A stretch of 64,000 bases of DNA, taken from assembly GCF_019399895.1 (NCBI RefSeq), contig NC_091866.1, forward strand, positions 9,603,308 through 9,667,307, given 5' to 3'. The notes beneath the pieces were generated by a model that searched no databases, was not told the DNA's origin, and was given only the letters and a program-made list of their open reading frames with translations. The stretch is from Cardiocondyla obscurior (lineage: Eukaryota > Arthropoda > Insecta > Hymenoptera > Formicidae). A program made the translations under genes and the position numbers. Below, piece after piece: positions 12,601 to 27,600 of the stretch. The stretch's first letter is position 1, and each line of letters opens with the position of its first letter.

Positions 12601-15600
12601 GCATCATTCCCCGGAAGTTGAAATTGCCAAGTATACGAACTGTACACCGAGCACTGTCTAACATTTATTTAATACGTCTGACATGACCAAGTTCTTTTTA
12701 CTATCGAAAAAGTATAAAATAGAAGAGACAAATGCATGAAATATGAACATCTTAATGAACAAGATATGAACCTTTCTTGAATTTGATATAATTTTACATG
12801 CGCAGCTGTTATCCGATAAATAAAATTACGCAAATAAAAATAGAATTAGATTTCTATTTATTCGATTGCGCTAGATGAACGATAGGAAATTAATTGATTT
12901 TCGTAAAACATATTTAATATAAATATACAAGGAAGATATATTTTATTTTACGAGTTGAGAAAGTATGTTCCCTTCAATATCGATTCGTAGTTAAATAATT
13001 TAATTTTTTACAAATTAATATAAATGTCGCAATTTTGAAATTAATTTTGAGCCATTGCTACAGAATTGGTATAAATATCTTTTTTTTCGAATGAGAAAGA
13101 ATGACGAGGAGCCGTTTCGTTGTATCGCGTTAGAATCGATGGGCGAACTATAGGCTCGCCTGCACGTCAGAAACGTCGGTGGATAAATTGACCGCACGGC
13201 TTCCCTTTTCCATAGCACTCTCTACACCGCTGGTTTATTGTATACATGAGCGTTTCGTGTCCAATACGTTATCGATCGATTCGATAAATTGCGTTACGTT
13301 CCGTGCAAATAAAACAATTATAATAATTATATATGTTTATCAAAAGTATTAATATTTCAGAACATTTCGATAACTTCTTCCACAATACTGTCCGCGGTAA
13401 TGAAACGATAACAGTCAATAAGTCAAGAGCATAGAATACGAGCCGTACGTTAATATTATTTTAATTGAACATCGTAAATGCGCGCAAGCTTTCGTCCGTA
13501 GAACGTTATTAAAATTGCAATACTTAGGATACAGCGAGTGCCGCTAAACAACTGCACGAAGTTTCTCTGTATAACTGGCTGCAGTGTAACCGCCGTCTTA
13601 CGCAATGCAACCACCGTCTTATGCAAACTGAATTATGGTAGCTTTATTCCATTATTTTTGCACTGAGCGCAAGAGAGTTCCGCTTTACTCTTTGAACTAA
13701 TAAGTATGCCGTGCAATGAATATACACAATGAACTTTTTAATAACTGGTCCTACTCATTTATGGATATATTATTTCTTTTCTTTTTTTTCTTTTTTTTTT
13801 TCTTTTTAAGTCAACATTATGCGAGATCGGTATAAAACGATTAAATGTCAACGCGAGGGCTCTTATTTAGATAAAAAGGTAAACCGAGCGTAAAAAAGTC
13901 GTCCGTATTAATTGAATAGCTTTATATTGCAGATAATTTTTGCAAGTGCGCTCGAAGAGCAATATGCAGTAAATTATTGTTAGATTGTCGATATTATTCA
14001 GGCGAAGCGTCGTTTGTACAGTCACGACTCGTTTCTGAATGTTTCCTTCTACGAGCGATTGTCCCAAGAATTTTTATTGCGGATCAGCGTATTCAAGGGA
14101 TTTCCTTCGCACTTGATTTACTGCGAGATACAGAACCTGCGCACACCGAGCGTGGTTTTATGCTCCGGGCTGAATAATAGTAAAAGCACGGCGTCGTAAA
14201 ACTGCAATCAAATAATGCATTATCGTAAATATACGGCTGTATAATGTCCGTGTAAAATTCTGATGGTTTATATATCTCGTCCGCGGCCGGTATCTACGAT
14301 CCAGCAACAATGCATCACCTGAAAATGGCGCGTATCGCGGTGCTAGTTTAGCCACAAATCATAAATAATGATATCGACTACAGCCGAAAATTTTTAAAGC
14401 TGATATATTTTTGTACCGCCAAATTTTCACGCCGCTCATTAATTAAAGGAATCTTTTATTTTTATTCGTACACACGGTGACACATTTTTTTACGGTTCAA
14501 GCAGCGAGAATATCTAGATGGATTTATTTATTCGCACATTTAATTTTATTCTAGGTTATTTCTGAAAGAAATATATTTTTGTGCACGCGTATATTATTAC
14601 CGAGATAAAAAGTCGAAAAATCAATTAGTCATTATATCATTCACGCACATACAAAAATAGACACAAAATTATATAATAAAGAAGATACGTTGACATAAAA
14701 AGAAAAAAAAAAAGAAATTACGATTTTATCATTTCTAGTGTTTCGCGATTATCGCTTGAGAAAATAAAAAGAAAAACGAACCGTCGTGAGAGTAACGCGA
14801 CTATATACCAAAATAATCGAAAAACGAGACGGACGAAAGAGAGCCGAGGAATGCGTTTTCACGATACGGTCTGCTTTTCCCGGTGAATGAAAAGCAAACA
14901 GAAAAGTCGCGTCTTACCTCGATTCTATGACGTCCCATCGACCGAATATGCTCGCCTCTTCTTTTTCATTTCATTCCGCCTTATCCTTCGCTCATAATTC
15001 TCAAGACACCTCGCACCATTCTTTCCGCAAATGCAATAAGCGCTACAGAAAGAGAGAGAGAGAAGGAGAAAGACAAAGACCGCTGGAGGGAGGAATCTTG
15101 GCGTGAACACCTCAGGAGAACTCTATGTTCTTACGGTGACGCTCAATTATTACTCGTGCGCGGACCAGGTCAATCTCGGGCTACTTTAAATTACTTACTC
15201 GACGCGATATTCCGTAGGGAGCTAAAACTTCGTCGTGGATCTCCTTAGGGAAATTTCCCGCGACAGATCGAAAACTAATTCGTCGCGCGAGGATCAAAAC
15301 TAAAGCGGAATGTCGCAGGCAATGAGCGGGGAGGCAGCGAGACGATGGAAATGCGAGACGTACGTGAAAGATATCGAGCCATTACTCTCGAGCGGATTTT
15401 TATGGAATCGCACGTTAGGCGATGGCTGTCGTAAAACGTTGTTTCGAGTGCGAGATAAAAGAGGTGGTCTTTTCGCCAATCTACGACCCAGCGCCGCGTT
15501 ATGCGTCGGCTAAAATAGCAAACGGTGCAATGATTTCGCGCGCAAAACAAGCGAGGGAAATTGCCAGTTAGTTGAAGGTTCGATTTTTCACAGCCAATAC

Positions 15601-18600
15601 TAGTCAATCCGCAGGAGGCGTTAGAGTGATGGTAATGAAAAATGGTGGAAAAGAGGAGTTAGAATAGAAAGAAAGAGACAGAGGTAGGGAAAAAAAAATT
15701 AAAAAAAAAAACAAAAAAACGATGCGACCTGCATAGAACAGCTAGAAAGCTCAGCGTAGGAAATGAGATCTACAAGTGAGCGAACTGGACGAGCGCGGGT
15801 GTACCGCCGAAATGCAATTTTCATCCTGCAGTTGCTCGCTTCTGCAACGCAGCGACAGCAGCTGCTGTCACGCCAACCAATTCTCTCCCTCTTCACGTTC
15901 CTCCTCTGTTCTCTAAATTTTTTCTCGCGCCACATCACCATTCCCTCGATATGTTTACCAAGCTGATTGCATTCGCGTAGACAAATAATATCTGATATTA
16001 CGATGAAACAATCCAAACGCGATGCTGCGATATGCGTAACGCTCGCGCGTGAGGTAACGCGCGCTGGAAACGACGATCCGATTTATTGGTTCGCCGCAGA
16101 CGATTGCTCAATGATGAATCGTATGGCACGTCGCGAAAGTATACGCTATAGAAATTTTAAACTAGAACACAATTCTCCAACGAGCAATTTTTTTTCTTGT
16201 TTTTTTTTTCTCTTTTTTTTTTCTTTTTTGTGCCGCAATGACCCTTATTGAGCGTTTCTTGTACTGGACGAAATAACGAAATTCGCGAAATACGTGAAGG
16301 GTAAAAAAAACGCGCAGACGAGTACATAGGGAGGTACATGGAGAGGTAGAGAAAGAGAAAGAAAAGGGGACGATATAAAAAAAAAATGAACGACTGGTTA
16401 CCACTTCATCTCGAGCCGCTCGAGTGTAGTCGAGCTACAGCTAATTAATGCACTTTTGTCGGTTTCCTGCGACCCTGCTCGCGCTATGCACGAGAAACGA
16501 AAAATAGTGGTTGAGAAGTAGAGAATCTGTACGTGTGGTAATAAGATTGTGTTATGTCTACCACCCTTGTATGGTATTCTATTTGTTCTATCAGACACGA
16601 AGGAATATACGTCAAACAAGAATAAACCAACGGTATCGTAATCGCAAAGTTGTTGAGATATAGCAGTGACAGAATATAATAAAATGTTGGTCGTTTTAAA
16701 AGATCTCTGTGATAATATTACTCCGCAAAAATTGTATAAACGTAGGTAGAAAACAGGCATTTGGCGGGTTAGTTAAAAAAATGCAAATCATGGATTTGCA
16801 ATTATATTGTGTTGTCGAGTTTATGCATTAATTTACTAGCGCCTATATATCTATCTCAAAGATGAAAGAATTATTACAAAGTTACAGAAGGTACGAAGCC
16901 GAAAGTTGATTAAAATTCCTCAGTAATGCTGAAATTTATAAATAAATCTTCTTAATTACTTTTTCTCCCCTTTCATCGTGATATTCTCTATAAAAGTTAA
17001 AAAAAAAAAAAACCGTGCGGGATACAAGCGTATATTTACCGAAATGACACGTTCTTTTACAAAACAACATTCATATTCATGAAATCGCGTTTGATCTCTA
17101 TTCGTCTATAATTTTTATTAAAATTGATACATAAGTACCAAATAAAATAAACGGAAAAACTTCTGCAAAAATTTGATTTACAATTACAATTTCTTTCTTT
17201 AAAGTGATTAGTTGCAATAGAAGTTGTACAATGATGGAACAATGTTAAATAATTTAGTAATAAGTTATCTCAAATAGCTGTAATATTGCAGTAAATGCAT
17301 ATTTAAAACCGTGTCACGAGTTTTGCGTCAATGTTTGTAGATTATTTTTTTACATGAAACTACTTATTTAAATAAATTTAATTTGCAATTAGAACATTTT
17401 TCTCGTGCAAATATATTTTAACTGTGACAGCTCAATATATGTGTTACAGTTATTGGAAAGCTTTGAAATGTAAACTAAGCTGTAGATATGTTATATTTTA
17501 AATATTCTGTATGTTTTTTTAATTCTCATTTTTGCATACTCTCATTTACGTACGTATTTGTGTATGTACATCAACAGGGTCTTTAATCCTTTAAAAACAC
17601 TCTGGATTTTATTTTATTTTAAGAAGACTGCTTGATAGGGTAATTAAATGTAGTTATAATTGAATACGATTTATCGGATTCGTGAGGCTTGCATACTTAA
17701 ATTACTTGATTGAGGTGATTTAGTATGTCGCTGCAAATAATATATTAATTTTTTTTTAATCTTTTAAAATTTGATAGATTGAAAGAAAATATAGTCCAAT
17801 TACCTATAATATTTTTGTGAAACGGTACACTTACATATTGCAATGTTAACACAGCAATTCAATGAATTTGTGATATTTTATGAAATAATGATTTCTGTTG
17901 CTTTAATTGTATCGATTACATCGAAATGGGTGTAATGTCTTCCATTATTGTGCTCGTACTATGTATATTGTTTACGTTATATATATTTATGGTAAGCTTT
18001 TATGTTGTTTTTATCACGTGCAATTTGATTATTTTACACGCAAGTGTCAATAACGAAATTATTTATCAAGAAATAAATCGATGGTAACGAAATGTAATTT
18101 TGCGGTATGTAATATTTTATCGTGTTAAAAAAAGAAGCGGTGTAAAAATATTCTTTTAAAATATTACTTCCCGTTTAATATGTATTTAGAAATTTTACGC
18201 GTGACACAAAAAAAGAGAAACATACTTACCAGAGAGCTAGCTGATAATGGTGGACAGCGAGGTTCGGTTGCGACGTGTCTTTAAGGAAGTTAGCGAAGTT
18301 GTAATGCATCTTGGCATTGTAAGGTAGAGACCGCAGTCCCGCTCTGAAACAAGGCGATTTGAGGTCAGACGAGACCATCCTCTCGACCTCGACACGACCC
18401 TGCTACCCTCGTCATCCCATATCTACGTTAGTTATGTTTTGCGACTCCATACATAGGCAATCGGCGCCTGCACCAAGTTCTTGAACATATATACCACTGG
18501 CACTACGCCAGTCTCCTTGTTTAAGTCAGAACTAGGCACTCGCCGTAAATGTCTACCGTATCTTCGCGTGACAAAATCATTTTTGTAGTAATCGCGAGAC

Positions 18601-21600
18601 TGAAATGCCGTCGTGTGTAATAAAAACGGATATTTATTTGAATTTTATTATTTGCGCGAGAATTTTATTACATAAAAAAAGGTAAAAAAAAAAAAATAAT
18701 AAATACTTAGTTTCTCGAACAGTTCGTGAAATCTGTGACGCATAAAGTCCATTGTTACGTACTTGATTAAAGTTTCTCTGGACGTCCAATCGTTGTTCCG
18801 AAGAACCGTTTTGAAACATCCTAAAACGAGTAGTAGAGATACACCTACGGTGATCCAACTTCTCCGTCGTGGTACAGCGGTCCAGCTCACCTGCATACCG
18901 TAGACGATCAAAATAATCCAGCCGACGCTGTAAAGTTATATCGAGAATATCAGTCGTCGTAAAAATCGTAATATCGTTCGTACAACGTTTTAATAAAATT
19001 ACCTCGGCGTGTATAAAACCCGTTCTGCCACGACAAAACCCACAGTGACGAAAATATTGGACGCAGGTAGGAACGGCAGCACTAGAAACGTCCACCCAAG
19101 AACAAGAGGCGGATGCCTTTGTTGCTAGAAAAGAAAGAGCAAATATTTTTGTAAAACATATTATTTTAAACGGCTCATTTGTTGATAAATCCAAAGTTTA
19201 AACCCCTCGTTAAATCCAACGCCACTGAATCAGAATCTCTTCGAGCAAACTATTAAGTTTCGTCATCTTTGCCGAATGAGTGTACTCGATTAAAGTTTAT
19301 GTTATACTTAAGTAAGTTTAGGGCGCTTTTACGCAATTCGCATACTCATCAAATGATGTTTAAATATACTCACAAGTTTTAAATAAACAAATATAATGAG
19401 TATAATTTTAAAACTGTCTCTATTTTTCGCGTTTTAAGTTTGTCTGGAATATTAACTTTGAAGCATCGAAAATTGTTTAGAGAAACTTGACATATATAAA
19501 CATGAATAATTTTATTATTTTTTTTATTAAGAAAACTAAAAACTGACTACTGTAGTAGCTTTAAATTATCATATACGTATACATAAAATATTGATTTGTG
19601 CAAAAGCGACTCGAGTAACACATCATAAATATTTTTCCAATGGCTATAATTTTATTTCGTCACGTGGTTCTCGTCTGGTTTATTCTTCAAAGCCAATGTT
19701 TTTAATTATCCGTTTTATCGATTGTTGCAACATACATAAACATAACGACTTTTAATACTGAAAATATTTTACTATCGTGTCTCTCTGTATCAAGTTTCAA
19801 ATTTCAACATTATTTACATATTACAGTGTAAAATAAAATACGTTTAATATGCCATTTGACTCCGCAACAGTCGGCACTGTGGATGTTCAATGTTTATATA
19901 CGAAGTTATTGCATAAATCGGAATATCAGAAACATATATCGCGACCAAACTGCAGGTTACCGCGTGAGAGAAGCATGTTTACGAGACAAATGGAATGCTT
20001 CATAAACCTACGGTATCGCGCGACACGCACGGATCGTTATCCCACGACGATGAAGAGAACACCGGGCTGCGACATGCATCTTCACTGGCACATGTACTAC
20101 ATATAAACTTTCATGTAACAGAAGATAAAGAGGTAGAAAATGGTATATCAAAATGAAAACGCATAAAATGAGCGACACAGATTCAACTAAAAATCATGTC
20201 ATGTCACAGAATTATACAAATTTAAGATATAAAAATAATAGAAAGGGAGAATTTATATTTCAAACATTATTTTCAAGTTAAATATTAAAAAAAAAAATAA
20301 CTATGAGGGAATAAGTTAATAATGAAAATTTTCACCATCGCGTCTTCGCAAAAAGCTGTGAACACTGATATCGAACGTTATCATTCGCGGGATCAAAGTA
20401 TTGTCGTCAATAATGCGACGTCATTCTCGTCGAGTTTATCTGATGAAAAAGGGAGCAAGAGTACAAATAACATGCTCGTACGTCGCCATCAGTCGATGAT
20501 GGATCGAGCACAAAAAAAAATTAAAACTGAGAACAACTGCGGCATATTCTAGGAAGGACCTTTGCAATTGAAAATGATGCAACGTCAATTCTATCTTAAC
20601 TAAAATTTCGAGATAAAGATTTAAAAAATAGAAAGCAATAGCACTTGTAAAAAGATCTTCTCATAAATACATAGATGTGCTGCGTAAAGACTAAGGGTGA
20701 CCTCGTTCGAGAAAAAGACGTATGTTTCCACTTCGTGGCAGCGAAGAACTAGGTAACCGCCGGCGGCTAGTTGAGCGTGTGAGATGACATTAAAAGCACA
20801 GATATGACCTCTTTGAGGAAAAGTGACCATCGACATAGACAACAAACCTTAAAGAGGTCATTATGCCGAAGGCTCGACGACCATCGCGGATGTTCAAAAC
20901 GACGCAGAAAACAAAAGTGGTTTATGAGATACGCTTTTATCGTTTGACTTAAACCTTACATTGTGTAGTTACTACAAAACTTCTTTTATGGTCCTCGAGC
21001 CGAGCACGATTTCATCATTGTCGAAGCAGGCCGACAGATACCGAGGTATAGAAGCACTACGTTTCTTTCGTTGCGCCAGGCCTACGGCTAAAACGTTTAA
21101 CCGCGAGACGCAGACATTTCGCAAACGATAACTGGTGGTCATTCCACTTTACGAGCTCGTAACGTGACCGATAACGTCGGTAACTCTACTGATCATTTAA
21201 AAAAAAACTTTCTTTTACGTTGATTCGTTAAAATTAAGTAAAACTAGTTACATAAAATTTCGCCATAAATTTTTTTATAAATTACGATTTAGTGCTATAT
21301 CACCGTAAAGTGAGAGTAGCAAGCAATTTTTCTAGCGCTTCAAAGAATATTTTAGATATTATTTATAATAATTTGTCTAGAAGTATTCCGTTCAATTTTG
21401 CTGCGATACGATTACGATTATGAAATTTTATGTACTCACCTCGAAATCTGTAAAGGCTTTGTACGTGAGAACCAGACAACCGCCGAAGAATATACAAGTA
21501 GCCAGATTTCTGGTATCCGTAAAAGATGTAACCAAAGGTACAGATCCCATCTGCCAATCGTGCGATAATATAGCCGGACATAAAAGCAGCCAACAATTTA

Positions 21601-24600
21601 ACGCTGCCAGGTAGCCAAAAGTTAACAATCTGAAATCAAAGAGGAGTATAATTAGATTATATAATATATCAATATAGCTGAATTTAAATTAATAACAAGC
21701 ATTATCAACGATCTAATTATTACGCTAATAATATCGATTCAATTTTTATTTGGCTGTGCTCTAAAAATTATCGTTTAACATTTAATGTCGACGAATAAAT
21801 TTGTCGCTGTAAAGCTTTTTTTTTTTTTTTTTTTTTTTTTTCCGGAGAAAATTGGCTGCTCGATTGTCGTGACAAAGGCAAGTTCTCGCGATCGGTATTG
21901 TCCTCTTGGTGTGAGGTGAAGAGGTCGGTCAATGAAGCCTGGAGTGGTATCCTCTAGTTGCTGACATCGAGCTTCCATTTTCTCACTATCAGCATTTACC
22001 GATATTATCACCGATATAATGCTTTCCCCTAGTATCTCCACGGCAAGCGTCTGAACGATCGACGAGGATATTCACGGTGTATCGCCGCGTTTCTCGAGAC
22101 GGCTTACTCGGCAAGTCCATTGTCTCGCGAACAAGCTCACGCCACACTACGGGTCGGTATAACGCGCCGGTAAATATTCGCTCGCGCCGCTGCAAGTGTT
22201 AATTCCGATAGCTCATAGACCCTTTCAAATTTTCCTGGCGACACCAGACGTCGATTTTATTCACCGGATTATTGACAAGTAAATGAGTAACAATAGGAAG
22301 CGAAAGATCTAAGCCTTCCCTCGATAAATTACTCGTTTGATGTAAAAGCGCGAACTTAACTGTGTGCGAAAATGAGAGACAGATCGCAAATTACGATGAA
22401 GATTTAAAACGGTGCGCGGTGTTACATCGGGAACGTTATACATCATCGCAGGTTTAATAAATTTTCTCTGCCATTTTTGATAACATATATTCCCCCATTA
22501 ATATGACTTTTTAACATATTATAATGAATCAGTGTTTCCGCTAAATGGTACATTAAAACGTGCTGGGAGATTAAAATTTAAATATAGAGAGAGTCCCTAA
22601 TTGCTCTTTTGGCGCAAGAAAAATCTACATTTTGCGCAGCGATTGTTCTAAATGTCCCGCGATTAACGACATTTATTCCTTTGTTATTTCGTGCTTGAGC
22701 ACGTATATTGTACTGCTACTTGCTAATTAATATCCATCTCTTCCGTAGTCGGGATGTGAAAAACGCGATGTATCTCCGAGGGGAAAAAAAAAAAAAAAGA
22801 AAAAGAAAAACAAAGACAATAATATATCGCGGCTTCGAGCGACCGTTCTCTTCTCGCATAATTTTTCTTGTCGCTGGCTATCTATATTTTCATTTCGTTG
22901 AAGTGATTGATGAAAGCCTCTGCATCACGATTTTGCGAAACACGGGAATTGGGAGCTCCTGATGCAGGAATAAGAGACGATCTGAAATGTCAAAATAATA
23001 ATTTGTGGCATGTGTCAAGCGCGACGCACGTACTGCCATATGAAAGAGCAGGATTTTCCCGAGAAAACGGTCGCATAGAGAGTGACATATTCCCGCACGT
23101 CCACTCTTTTTGGAAATCGCGGGTATTACAGAGATTGCTATAAATCTAGAAAGGATATTCTCAGATTTGTGGACTTTCATGGACTTCCATAGACTCGCCC
23201 AAACAAATATCCGCTTTTCAGAGCTAGACCTTCATCATAGTCCAGTTGGTAATAGATAAGAGTAGATAGTAGTAACAACAGTCAGAGACTGCTCTCTGTT
23301 TTTATTTGCCAAACGTATAGGAGCGATAAATAATCGGTAAAATTTATTAACGCGTACAAAAAAGGTATAAAAAATTTCTCGTAATATCGTATTTTTAATC
23401 TTTACTAAATTAAAAATTTTTAACACGGAAAAATAAATCAATTGATTTAATTAGGACCATTTCATTAAGATGGTTCGCGCCAGACACCGTTTCTTGTTGG
23501 TCTTACGATCGTTTGTCAAGTCGGCGAAGTTCAGAAAAAGCTTTCCTTTGAAGCCGTCATTCGCGTAGAAACGCGATGTCATTAGCTTTTAATCGGAGCG
23601 TTCCATCAATTTACCCTCTCTTCAATTCAGCCGTCCTCTTTCTCCTCTATACCTTCGTGATGTGCGGGTATCGATTCTGTCTATGCTCATAAGCGGTAAA
23701 CTTTTCCGTCCATATTCTTACATTAAGGTATTATTGGTTTCGAAATTACTTGCGTTGTGTCAATCATGAAAAAAAAATCAATACTTCGGAAACAAAAAAA
23801 AAAAAAAGTGAAGAAATCTCGAACCGACATAAAAGTTATTCGCAAATCGTAATATTAGATCCACTCGTCACCCTTTAACATTCGCTTAGCACGGAAAATG
23901 TGTCCGAGCGAAGAATGACAATTTTCAAAGATGTTCGAAACGATCAATCATTGTTGAGAAATTCATGAAACCAGGTGCAAAGTGGAAACTTTAATCGACG
24001 CTCGCGTGATAAGTTCTTCGCACCATCGTCCGTTCGTTTCGTCATCGCCGGCACGTAAGAACTTTGATCTCTCGTACATGCTTTTGAATTCAGATGAAAG
24101 CAATTTCCCTCGATTACCAGGCCGAGGTGCAAGATAGGCTACGATCGATTCGCACGTGTTCCTAAGCATTCACTTGGCGATTTCGAAGCGAGATTTATTG
24201 CATGCATAATCACGCAGCTTCTAAGCACGCGAGCTGGCATCATTTTTCTATGTCAAATTTTTCAGATAGTCACCCCATTTGCATAAATGCAATTTCCAAG
24301 CGCGAAGTCATGGATCATGTAATTAAAAACGCGTGCATACCTGTAACAATTTGTTAGTAATGTTTTTCACACTACACCAATTGAAATAAAAAACACTTAG
24401 ACGAAAATGCAAATATCCACCGTACAGTCTAAAAATAAAGCGAGATATCTCCGCCGATAACCGCACATTTTTCTAATGCGCATTCGCGCCGTGTATTTTC
24501 TTTTCCAAGTGCAAGACATTCTATTCCGAACTCTCGGAACGTAGACTAAATTTAGACGCTTCCGCGGTGTAATAAATTATCAATCTTCTTGCGAGACAGC

Positions 24601-27600
24601 GCATTTTGTTTCGAGACAGCTCGTATTGCGTGAATAATCGTGACGGTCGCTGTGAATCGTTATAACCGAGAAGAATAAATTGCGCGTCTCTGAGTTATGT
24701 TACATCGTTTCTGTTATAAATTATCCTTTGCGTGGTCAATGATTTTTCGTCGCATTTCCGCCCGTACCTTTTTTTTTTTTTCCCTTACCCTTTGAAAAAG
24801 CGTGACGTTGAATAATCTAATTTTCGAATTATCTCGTTATTTTGGTCAAAGAGTCCAAAAAAAGTAGAGGCGGTCGAGGCTGTTGCGTACGAAGCGATTG
24901 ACCGGGAAACGACGCGATATCGTGAGAAGAGTGACGGTGCGGGAAGAGGTCTCTGTAATAGAGGTTTATTGGCAATTAATCTTGCGAGCCGGATGTGCCC
25001 GCTTCGTCGGGCACGATACACTTCCGTCTCAGCGAGCGACCGGTAAACCGAGGAGAGATGTATTGCGCCGTGTCCCATACGGAATCAAACGTACGTCCTC
25101 CTCTCCGTCCTTCCTCCCGTCGATGCCGAACCTCCGGTGTACGAGCCGTGCGTCTTTGTCAACCGCATCGGAAGTGTATTGTTCCCCGAGTACCTCCGGT
25201 ACTCGCAAGGTGCCCGTCGACCCGATCGACCGGGCTAACATACGTAAGTGGCGTTATCTTTGCTGAGCTTGTATTACGCGGTATTTAATATGTTAAACTT
25301 AACTGTAATATACCTATTTCATATCGACATAATATCGACAAAGCGCGGAGTTGATCGCCCATTACGTTCACGAGTTTATCATAGTTATCACGCTTTCCGC
25401 GCCCACATCAAATTATCCGATGCGCGAGGGTGTATTTCGAATTAGCCCGTTCTCTCTGTCTCCCTTTCTCCCTCTTCTTTGTGCAAGAGTATCGATTTTC
25501 TTTAATATTTAATAGTTCTATTCGGTTTCTGGTGGTGTCACAAAGAGAACAATAGCACGCGTCGATGCACGGTTTCCGTGAATAGTAGTAATTCCGTCAT
25601 CAAATTTAATCTCGATGATCGGATACGCGACCTGCGATATTGCGGTTTGATTTTCAATTGACGGTCCGCCGATAGAAATGCACGTCACATAGAATTCGAA
25701 AAAAAAAAAGAAAAAAAAAAGAGAAAGAAAGATCGCGCTTGCTACTATTTGTTTCGTTACCAAGTTCGTTGCCGGGATGCAGGAACTATTATTACAGATA
25801 ATTATTTTTGCTGCGAAATGAACGGTCATCGGCGCTGTTATTATTTTCATCAAATCAAATTAATGGTCAACTGCAATGGGCCGCAATCATCAACTCCGCG
25901 TGCGCGTTCCCCCTTTTTTTTAATTAAAAATTGTCACGAAGGTGAAAACCGATGTGGATCGAAGCCAGGAACGGCATACGTGATATTGCATTTAACCCGA
26001 TCCGCGTTTTCCGCTTAAATGCACTCGTCCCCCTTCGTGCTTTCGAGTTCTCTTTGTGCTACAGCTACGTCGTCTAGACGTTGCTCTTCGGAAATCGGAT
26101 TTTCTTCCTTCGTTGTTAATGGTTCGTATTAGTTCGGTTCGCGCAAGTTGTTTTAATTGAACGTACACGAGAGCATCGGAACTCCCCAGACCGTAAGGAA
26201 AAGAATAATTAACGAACGAGCGAAAACGTCGTACTGCTTATCGCTGGTGTTTTGGGATATAAATGCGAGAAACGTGCTCCGTTCGTTCCAGCAAGTTTAC
26301 AAAGGATTCTTGCTAATTAAGTGCATTCGATTCAATGACGTACGAAAGAAATTTTATCCATTATTGGACTTTTATATGTAACATAAATTTTTTTTTTTTG
26401 CGTCGCACAGCTTTAATGATTTATTTAACGTGTTGCGTCGTTTAATTATTACAACGCAATGCGATATTTTGTGCTTCATTAAATGCACTCAAGGATCATA
26501 TATTTCTCGCACGCGATTATCCTTTGTACATATATTATACTTCATATAACGTATATATTGGCAAAGCAACATTCATCGATTAATGTGCTGTGCGCTCAAT
26601 AGACTATGGATGGAATTGATGTAACACGAAATTGGATTGAAATGCTATTTGCAGACTAGTGTGCAATAGTTATATGCTTCATTGCTCATAAATGATACAG
26701 CGTGATAATACCTGCCGAATCATTTAGTTCATTGTTTGATTAATTTTATAACAAAGTTGCGTTTCTTTCCAAACTGTTTAATACATTACGCATTGACGTT
26801 ATTAGGTACTAATATAATTAGTCCAATCTGCGAGAATAAATGTCCCTTGCAGTAGTTGAGCTCAATCGCGTGTAAACTTTTGACCGCGTATGTCCACACA
26901 TTATTTCTGATATACTCTCGCAGAGTAGTTTCAAACTTTGCGACGAATGCCGAGATTAGAGTCACTAATACGGTTTTATATAATTTACTTGAGAACATTA
27001 AGCACTCGTTTATCTATTTAAAATTACTTTAAACTTGTCATTTTTTTATTATAAAATATACGTAATTAAAAAAAAAAAACAAAAAAAAATTAAAAGAAAA
27101 ATTGAGAAATGAAGAAAAAGATTAAGTATATATATAGAGATTAAAAAAAATTTATTTTATCAAAAAATGCAACTTTGTTTTTCTGCTTGTAATCTATTCT
27201 GCAAGGACCCCTTGGTACTTTAATACTAGTGAAAATAATGCATTATCGCGAGCATGAGAGCACCGTAAACGAAGAGAAAGCGGGAGACAGAAAACAGTGA
27301 TAACAGCAGAAAGTGAGAGAATTAGTAGGTGGGTCTCTACGCAGATAATTTGTGGCGTGCAATCCCGGCCCAGCCACCCAGCCAGAATAGGCAAGGCGTA
27401 AAGCTACACCCATTTCGCAGTAATTTACTCGACTTTCACCCTCCTTCCCGAACGAGTAGAGTCGGAAGCGGCAGAGTTGATTGATCGAAGGCGAAGCACA
27501 TCGCCTCGCGTTCGTGGTAGAGTAACACCGTCAGTCTTGGTTACTAACATACGGAAACTGATGACGATCCAGTTCTACGTACAGGCGCGTCAGAATGGGT

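Noticed and set aside
12337..12660. GC-richer stretch considered as a transposon remnant
   Set aside because: No terminal inverted repeats, target duplication or transposase-like frame could be seen.
18890..18895. Donor-like GTGAGC inside the 18763-18927 exon
   Set aside because: Coding similarity to TMTC continues across it, and phase is preserved only with the longer exon ending at 18763.
18634..19194. 186-codon minus-strand open frame over the 18.6-19.2 kb exon cluster
   Set aside because: It is a different frame from the exons identified there by TMTC motifs and phase and carries no family motif, so it is a shadow of real exons.
24883..25266. 127-codon plus-strand frame ending near a donor-like GTAAGTGG
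   Set aside because: Several overlapping frames are open on both strands, as expected in GC-rich DNA, and no motif or partner exon was found.
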